DNA from: Polyangiaceae bacterium
GTDB taxonomy: Bacteria > Myxococcota_A > Polyangia > Polyangiales > Polyangiaceae
Direction: 5' to 3'
Assembly (NCBI GenBank): GCA_020633235.1
Contig: JACKEA010000006.1
Location: 558,001-622,000 of the forward strand
Length of the DNA: 64,000 nt
Of the stretch, positions 59,585 through 64,000 are shown one piece after another. Position 1 is the first letter of the stretch. Each line of letters starts with the position of its first letter. The notes below the pieces were generated by a model. That model did no database searches and had not been told where the DNA came from. It was given only the letters and a program-made list of their open reading frames with translations. The translations under genes and the position numbers were made by a program.

Positions 59585-60114
59585 TGGTCTCCGATGAAGC
59601 TCTGTTCGAGCGCCTTGTAAAAGGTGACCTCGGCGCCTTCGATCGCCTGTACGAGCGCTTCGAGCGGCCCCTGTATGGATTCATCCGCGCCCAGCTGCAG
59701 GACGCGACCGAGGCCGAGGACGTGCTGCACGAGGCGTTCATGGCGGTGCTCCGGGCACGCGAGCAGCGGGACGAGCTGCGGAGCTTCCGCTCTTGGCTCT
59801 ACGGCGTGGCGCACCACCTGTGCCTGAACCGCATCCGCGCTCGGAAGCGCGGCGCGAAGGCGACAGACGCGCTGCGCGGGAGCGAGCCGGAGGCGGCCGC
59901 TCCGGCGGAGCTGGCACTGATCGTGGCGGAACGCGCCGAGGGACTTCGCCGCGCGGTGGAGCGCCTGCCGCGCCCGTTGTCGGAGGTGTACCACCTACGG
60001 GCGAGTGGGCTTTCGTACCAAGAGGTCGCCCGCGCGATCGGGGTGCCCCTCGGCACCGTCAAATCCAGGATGCACGAGCTGATTCAGCGATTGAAACAGG
60101 AGCTCGACTCATGA
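59584..60114 (+). CDS. ECF-type RNA polymerase sigma factor
   Basis: The 176-residue protein has region 2 (LVKGDLGAFDRLYERFERPL, DATEAEDVLHEAFMAVLR, FRSWLYGVAHHLCLNRIR) and region 4 (LPRPLSEVYHLRASGLSYQE, then GVPLGTVKSRMHELIQRLK), complete and typical of ECF sigmas. It is followed by a zinc anti-sigma factor overlapping by ATGA, and preceded by a membrane protein. It probably reports on a membrane or redox signal. Confidence 0.95.
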   Translation: MVSDEALFERLVKGDLGAFDRLYERFERPLYGFIRAQLQDATEAEDVLHEAFMAVLRAREQRDELRSFRSWLYGVAHHLCLNRIRARKRGAKATDALRGSEPEAAAPAELALIVAERAEGLRRAVERLPRPLSEVYHLRASGLSYQEVARAIGVPLGTVKSRMHELIQRLKQELDS

Positions 60115-60443
60115 GCCACGTCGAAGCCGAGCTCATCGGCTATCACTTCAACGCTCTCTCTCCGGCTGCGCGCGAGCGCGTGGAGCACCATCTGCTGGCG
60201 TGTCCCCGGTGCTGCGCGGCCCTGATCGCGCTCAAGCGCGCGATCGAGGTCCCGGACGGCGCGCCCTCGCCAGCGGCGAGGACGCGCCTGCGCCGGGCCG
60301 TCGCCCAAGAGCTGAAGCCGCGGCGGCGTTGGGAAACGCCCCTGGCGGTGGCCGTCGCGGCGTGCAGCGTGCTGGCCCTCGGTGCGGCGACGCGGGCGCT
60401 GACCGCCGGCCCGGGCGCGCCGCCGTACGCGCTATCGCGCTGA
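60111..60443 (+). CDS. Zinc-binding anti-sigma factor (ZAS) with one membrane helix
   Basis: The 110-residue protein has the ZAS motif His27-x3-Cys31-x2-Cys34 within SPAARERVEHHLLACPRCCA, binding zinc and the sigma region 2/4 cleft. A transmembrane helix (LAVAVAACSVLALGAA, about 77-95) places a short C-terminal piece outside. ATGA overlap couples it to the sigma gene. The last 12 bases overlap the convergent 56-residue gene at 60432. Confidence 0.9.
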   Translation: MSHVEAELIGYHFNALSPAARERVEHHLLACPRCCAALIALKRAIEVPDGAPSPAARTRLRRAVAQELKPRRRWETPLAVAVAACSVLALGAATRALTAGPGAPPYALSR

Positions 60444-60602
60444 CTCCCGTGCGACGATCAGCGCCCGCATCAGCTCCAGGGTGAGCTGCTCGTCGTGCCG
60501 TGGCTCGACGTCGGACGGATCGATCTCGTCCTGACTTCGTCGCTTCGCCTGTACCGTTTCCGCAGAAGTGGATACCCGCTCGCGCCCAGCCTTGGATTCC
60601 AT
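60432..60602 (-). CDS. 56-residue small protein
   Basis: An open frame of 57 codons including the stop encodes a charged, signal-less protein: MESKAGRERVSTSAETVQAK, then DEIDPSDVEPRHDEQLTLEL, ending MRALIVARESAR. A predicted C-terminal amphipathic helix (LELMRALIVARE) is the only structure. Its 3' end overlaps the anti-sigma gene by 12 bases. No clear ribosome-binding site. Coding status rests on length, composition and lack of competing frames. Confidence 0.5.
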   Translation of the reverse strand: MESKAGRERVSTSAETVQAKRRSQDEIDPSDVEPRHDEQLTLELMRALIVARESAR

Positions 60603-60754
60603 GAGCTGCCACGGAGCAAGGGACGTACCCGAGAGCGGCTCGCGAAATCATTCGAGATTCGAGCTCGGGCCTTGGGGAGTCTTGCCCCAGTGGGGCGAAC
60701 GCGTCGAAGCCGCGTCCCCATCGGAGATGCGGCTTCATCGCGACGAACCGTGCG

Positions 60755-60976
60755 TCAGTTCTTGCCGTCGATGCGCTGCTTCACGGAGTCCGCGAAGCGC
60801 TCGACCTGCTTCTTGGCTTCTTCCTTCTCGTAGCCGTAGCGTTGCTGGAGCACGCCCACGAGCTCTTCGGTCTTGCCGTTGGCGCGCTGGATGTCGTCGT
60901 CCGTGAGCTTGGCCCACTGACCCTTGATCTGGCCCTTCAGCTCGTTCCAACGACCTTCGATGATGTCTCGATTCAT
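60755..60976 (-). CDS. CsbD-family stress protein
   Basis: The 73-residue protein reads MNRDIIEGRWNELKGQIKGQ then LTDDDIQRANGKTEELVGVL and RYGYEKEEAKKQVERF. This is the CsbD repeat (KGQIKGQWAKLTDDD) of small general-stress proteins with unknown biochemical role, typically induced by stress sigma factors. AAGGAGCAAAAACC precedes the ATG. Single gene. Confidence 0.9.
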   Translation of the reverse strand: MNRDIIEGRWNELKGQIKGQWAKLTDDDIQRANGKTEELVGVLQQRYGYEKEEAKKQVERFADSVKQRIDGKN

Positions 60977-61074
60977 GGTTTTTGCTCCTTCTGGCGGCGT
61001 GGTTGCCGTTCGGAGCAGACGCAGTGCGGGAAGCGTGCCAGCCCTGAATTCCGAGAAAATCGCCGTGGATCGTG

Positions 61075-62457
61075 TCAGCTTTCCCCAGCATCGGGACAGA
61101 TGTGACGCCTCGCGCCATGTGCTCTGCGTACCGCTTGCACGGTCGCGTCGAAGGCCGACCAATCGTCCCGCTCGGCGATGTCGTCCCAGATCCGCTCGAT
61201 CTCGTCGATCTCCAGTCGGACGGGGCGCGCACGTTCGAAGTAGGCGTGAGCCAAGCGCTCGGGTGACAGCGGTGTGCGAGCTTCCAGCCCTCGGGCTACG
61301 GGCTCGAAAGCTCGCCGGCGGTAGTACTCGGCGTCGGGGCTCTTCATGGCCCGCGGCGCGCTGGCGCAGAACCAGTCGAAGAAGAACTGGTCGTAGCTCA
61401 TTCGGCTTTCGGCGAGGAAGTCCCACACCGCTTCGGCGAAGGCGGCATCCGCGTCGGGCTCGAGGGCACTGACTCCGAGCCGGTCCAGCAAGCCCTCCAC
61501 CCGGGCTCGGCGAAAGGCGTCCATGAACCCGACGATGGCGGAACGTCGCTCTTCCTCGGAAGCCAGCGGCGCCAGCGAGCTGGCGAGGCGCATGAGGTTC
61601 GCGAGCACGGCGCGGGGCTGGCGGGCGAAGGCGTAGAGCCCGGTGTGGTCGAAATACGCGGCGGTGAAGTCGGGATCGTAGTGGGGCAGGAAGCGATAGG
61701 GGCCGTAGTCGAAGCTTTCGCCGGTGACGACCATGTTGTCGCTGTTGAGCACGCCGTGCACGAACCCTGCGACCATCCAGCTGGCGCACAGCTCGGCGCT
61801 ACGTTTGGTGACGGCCCGGAGCAACGAAACCGCGTCGTCGGCTTCCGGGATCAGCCAGCGGCAGCAGTAGTCGACCAGGCGCGCCAGGCGCTCGGCGTCG
61901 CCCAGGTAGAACAAGCGCTGGAAGGTGCCAAAACGAACGTGCGAGTGGCTCAGCCGCACCAGCACGCTGGAGCGGGTGGGGGAGGGCTCGTCGCCGCGAT
62001 ACAGCTGCTCACCGGTTTCGAACAAGCTCAGGCTCTTGGAGGTGCTCACTCCGAGGGCCTCGAGCATCTCCGTGGCGAGCACCTCTCGCACGCCGCCCTT
62101 GAGCGTGAGTCGACCGTCACCTCCGCGGGAGTAGGGCGTGGTGCCGCTGCCCTTGGTGCCGAGATCGAGCCAGCGCCCCTGGTCGTCTTGAACCTGCCCG
62201 AACAAGAAGCCGCGGCCGTCTCCCAGTGCCGGGTTGTACACGTCGAACTGATGACCGTGGTAGCGGAGCGCCAGCGGCTGTTCGAGGTTCTGCGGCAAGG
62301 GCTCGAAGCGCGCAAAGTGCTTCTCGAAGTCGATGCCTTCGAGCCCAACGCGAGCGGCCCAGCGCCGGTTCTCGAAGCGCGAGACGTGCTTCGGAAAGGG
62401 CGCGGGGGTGACGACGTCCCAGAAGCCGTCGTCCAGATCGCGAACCGGGATGCTCAC
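61075..62457 (-). CDS. selO: Protein adenylyltransferase SelO (YdiU/UPF0061 family)
   Basis: The 460-residue protein, from a GTG at 62457, has the SelO pseudokinase-fold hallmarks: QPLALRYHGHQFDVYNPALG, LDLGTKGSGTTPYSRGGDGR, LKGGVREVLATEMLEALGV, RLSHSHVRFGTFQ, FVHGVLNSDNMVVTGESFD and DYGPYRFLPHYDPDF. SelO transfers AMP to Ser/Thr/Tyr of target proteins. Length is normal. The GTG overlaps the stop of the small wHTH gene upstream (GTGA), so both are one transcript. Confidence 0.9.
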   Translation of the reverse strand: MSIPVRDLDDGFWDVVTPAPFPKHVSRFENRRWAARVGLEGIDFEKHFARFEPLPQNLEQPLALRYHGHQFDVYNPALGDGRGFLFGQVQDDQGRWLDLGTKGSGTTPYSRGGDGRLTLKGGVREVLATEMLEALGVSTSKSLSLFETGEQLYRGDEPSPTRSSVLVRLSHSHVRFGTFQRLFYLGDAERLARLVDYCCRWLIPEADDAVSLLRAVTKRSAELCASWMVAGFVHGVLNSDNMVVTGESFDYGPYRFLPHYDPDFTAAYFDHTGLYAFARQPRAVLANLMRLASSLAPLASEEERRSAIVGFMDAFRRARVEGLLDRLGVSALEPDADAAFAEAVWDFLAESRMSYDQFFFDWFCASAPRAMKSPDAEYYRRRAFEPVARGLEARTPLSPERLAHAYFERARPVRLEIDEIERIWDDIAERDDWSAFDATVQAVRRAHGARRHICPDAGES

Positions 62458-62702
62458 GCGGCCATTCTGCGTGCCGTCGCTCGCCCCTGCACGGCGACGG
62501 CCACCGCCAGGCCGGGCAGGGTCAGCCGCAGCTCTTCTCGGTCGACCCAGCCGTTCACCTCGAGCTCGGCCAGCGCCCGCAGCAGGCGCTCCGGCGAAAG
62601 CCCCGTGAGGGCCGACAGGCGCGGTCGGGTCACCGCCCGGTCCGCCTGAAGCAGCTCGAAAATTGCGGCCAATACCAGGGAATGAGTTATCTGGAGGTCC
62701 AT
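62454..62702 (-). CDS. Small winged-helix-like protein upstream of selO
   Basis: The 82-residue protein (MDLQITHSLVLAAIFELLQA, VTRPRLSALTGLSPERLLRA, LEVNGWVDREELRLTLPGLA) has the helix-turn-helix-wing pattern of MarR-like small regulators, without a second domain. It could regulate the selO operon, but no operator is visible. A longer frame upstream of 62702 is Ala/Arg-rich and not protein-like, so this start is preferred. Confidence 0.7.
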   Translation of the reverse strand: MDLQITHSLVLAAIFELLQADRAVTRPRLSALTGLSPERLLRALAELEVNGWVDREELRLTLPGLAVAVAVQGRATARRMAA

Positions 62703-62763
62703 GCGCTGGTCATAGATCCAGCACTGAAAACCTGTCCAGTTTTCGGTTGCACTTCGATAAGCG

Positions 62764-64000
62764 TCATTGCGCCGTGAGCACCCGCTCGCCGAGCACGCTC
62801 TGGTTGCCGTCGCCATCCTTCGCGACGACCCGGAGCAGGTGCGGGCAGCCGCCGAGGTTGCCCACGGCAACGTCGCCGGAATAACCGACGGCAGGGCAGC
62901 CCGTGTACATCGGGTACACGGCGCACACGTCCGGCCGTTGCACGTTCACGGGCAGCGTCTTCACCACGGTGCCGTCGAGCTCTACGCTCACGGTGTCGAT
63001 CTTCTGGGTGTCCAGCACCCAACCGGCCACTTTCAAGCTCTGCCCCGTGGCGGTGTCCTTCGCCGGGGCGTCCACCACGCCGAAGGGAGGACGTTTGCCG
63101 AGCGCCGTTTCGAGCTCGCTCTTCACGGTGCCGTAGTTGCCGAGCGCGAGGTACGACAAACCCCGCACGGCTTTGCCGGCGCTGAGACCGAACTGCATCT
63201 GCGCTCGCACGTTGTGGAAGTACGGCGCGCTGGGAGGCCCGCCGCGCCAACCCTGGAACTTGTTGACCCCCTGATCCATTGCGATGGCAACGCCGTAGGT
63301 CTTGCCCGAGTCTTGCCAGGTGACCCACGGCCCGGGGGACGTGAAGTTGTCGTAGAAGAAGCCGTCGTTGCCGGGCGTGCTCAGGCTCACGGTCTGGCCG
63401 GCGGAGTTCAACAGCAGCGGCAAGTCCGGGCCGCCCTTGCCATTCGAGACGTACAGCGTGGGGAACTCCTGGCCGGTGACCGGATGGTTGATGGTCTCCT
63501 GGCTCGAGACCTCGGTGTCGACCTCCACCACGTGCTCCGACACGAAGCGGAAGCGCATGCGGTACTGCACGTTCACCGGCACGCCGTTCGCTCCGCAGGA
63601 GCTCTGGGTGCAGTCCTTCTTGTCCCAGTCCGGGTTCCACTGCAGCGGCTGCACCACCACCTCCAGGGCGTCGCCCGATTGGCCGTGGGACAGGACCTTT
63701 GCCCCGTGATTGCACTCGTCTCCGCCCTGCACCGGATTCCAGCCCAAGAAGGTGATGGAGTTGCCGCAGCTCGCGCTGGACGAGGCACAGGAGGCATTCC
63801 ACGCGCACGGCTGGCGGGCGCGCGTCGGATCGTAGATCGCGATCTGCAGCTCACGCCCCGTGTCGTTCGCGTCGATCACGTTGGAGCCGGCGTTGGCGCT
63901 GAGGCCGAAGAACACCACGGTGCCGCCCCAATCCAAGCGAGATCCGATGCGGGTGAGGTTCGTGGGACTCTTCAGGAACACGTCCGTGTGGCCACCGCTG
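62764..64000 (-). CDS. Large secreted protein, C-terminal part (runs off the right edge)
   Basis: The open frame covers 411 codons and is open to the window edge, so the start lies outside. The visible part begins with SGGHTDVFLKSPTNLTRIGS. It contains a Cys-rich segment (CAWNASCASSSASCGNSI), several strand-rich units (VVQPLQWNPDWDKKDCTQ, RFRFVSEHVVEVDTEVSS), EVSSQETINHPVTGQEFPTL, and a C-terminal beta-domain (LRVVAKDGDGNQSVLGERVL). It may be a secreted enzyme of the glycan-active type; no catalytic motif is provable from this part. No signal peptide in view because of truncation. Confidence 0.6.
   Translation of the reverse strand, partial: SGGHTDVFLKSPTNLTRIGSRLDWGGTVVFFGLSANAGSNVIDANDTGRELQIAIYDPTRARQPCAWNASCASSSASCGNSITFLGWNPVQGGDECNHGAKVLSHGQSGDALEVVVQPLQWNPDWDKKDCTQSSCGANGVPVNVQYRMRFRFVSEHVVEVDTEVSSQETINHPVTGQEFPTLYVSNGKGGPDLPLLLNSAGQTVSLSTPGNDGFFYDNFTSPGPWVTWQDSGKTYGVAIAMDQGVNKFQGWRGGPPSAPYFHNVRAQMQFGLSAGKAVRGLSYLALGNYGTVKSELETALGKRPPFGVVDAPAKDTATGQSLKVAGWVLDTQKIDTVSVELDGTVVKTLPVNVQRPDVCAVYPMYTGCPAVGYSGDVAVGNLGGCPHLLRVVAKDGDGNQSVLGERVLTAQ

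Overview
The window looks like chromosome from a myxobacterium, probably of the Sorangium/Polyangium side (Polyangiales). The basis is high GC with strong GC3 codon bias; about twenty lipoproteins whose lipobox is followed by Gly/Ser/Ala-rich linkers of the GSGGAAG type; two secreted enzymes ending in a MYXO-CTERM-like tail (Cys motif, hydrophobic helix, Arg cluster); a eukaryote-like Ser/Thr kinase fused to an ATPase and a receiver domain; and FHA and ECF-sigma modules. No phage, insertion sequence, CRISPR array or rRNA was seen. Taxonomy is inferred from these traits only.

Layout. 1-4.2 kb: start of rpmE (bL31), an unknown cytosolic protein, and a two-gene redox unit (Tat-exported DUF362 protein plus a NapH/NosR-like polyferredoxin). 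4.5-13.6 kb: lipoproteins, a GMC oxidoreductase, an unknown protein with an EEIQSDW motif and an upstream in-frame stop, an amidohydrolase and an M13 metallopeptidase. 13.8-18.5 kb: Cys-rich repeat lipoprotein, metzincin-like protease, FHA protein. 18.7-23.5 kb: small lipoprotein with a clear terminator, sigma factor/TPR/secreted-protein operon, alpha/beta hydrolase, Cys-rich lipoprotein. 23.6-30 kb: kinase-ATPase-receiver fusion, smpB with a small partner, GNAT, thioredoxin-fold lipoprotein, quinone-oxidoreductase-like protein, DUF1328 peptide. 30-41.7 kb: exported hydrolases, Cys-rich, collagen-like, beta-propeller and lyase-like surface proteins. 41.8-47 kb: a 1,756-residue UvrA with four nucleotide-binding domains. 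47-52 kb: envelope proteins, a tRNA-like locus, tatD. 52-59 kb: carbohydrate-active exported proteins (lectin-like, GH18, GH30) among small envelope operons. 59-64 kb: ECF sigma/anti-sigma operon, CsbD, wHTH-selO operon, and a secreted protein that runs off the end.

The strongest unexplained signal is a dispersed repeat, core GGTTCCGCGGCGGACCRACA. It occurs about a dozen times, nearly always between genes and often a few bases after a stop codon. Each unit is an imperfect palindrome with one bulged T, and three loci carry two units in inverted orientation. This architecture resembles REP/BIME elements. Other points of interest are the tRNA-like cloverleaf at 49.7 kb, the kinase-ATPase-receiver fusion with an Arg in place of the Walker A Lys, the double UvrA, an in-frame UGA just inside a well-formed gene start at 9.1 kb, and an apparent frameshift beside a 16-bp-arm inverted repeat at 7.9 kb.

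How genes work together: much of the window is outward-facing (lipoproteins, proteases, glycan-active enzymes, adhesin-like repeats), as expected for a predatory or polymer-degrading soil bacterium. Regulation comes from two sigma modules, an FHA protein and one kinase-receiver fusion. Housekeeping genes (rpmE, smpB, uvrA, tatD, selO) are interspersed as isolated genes or two-gene operons.
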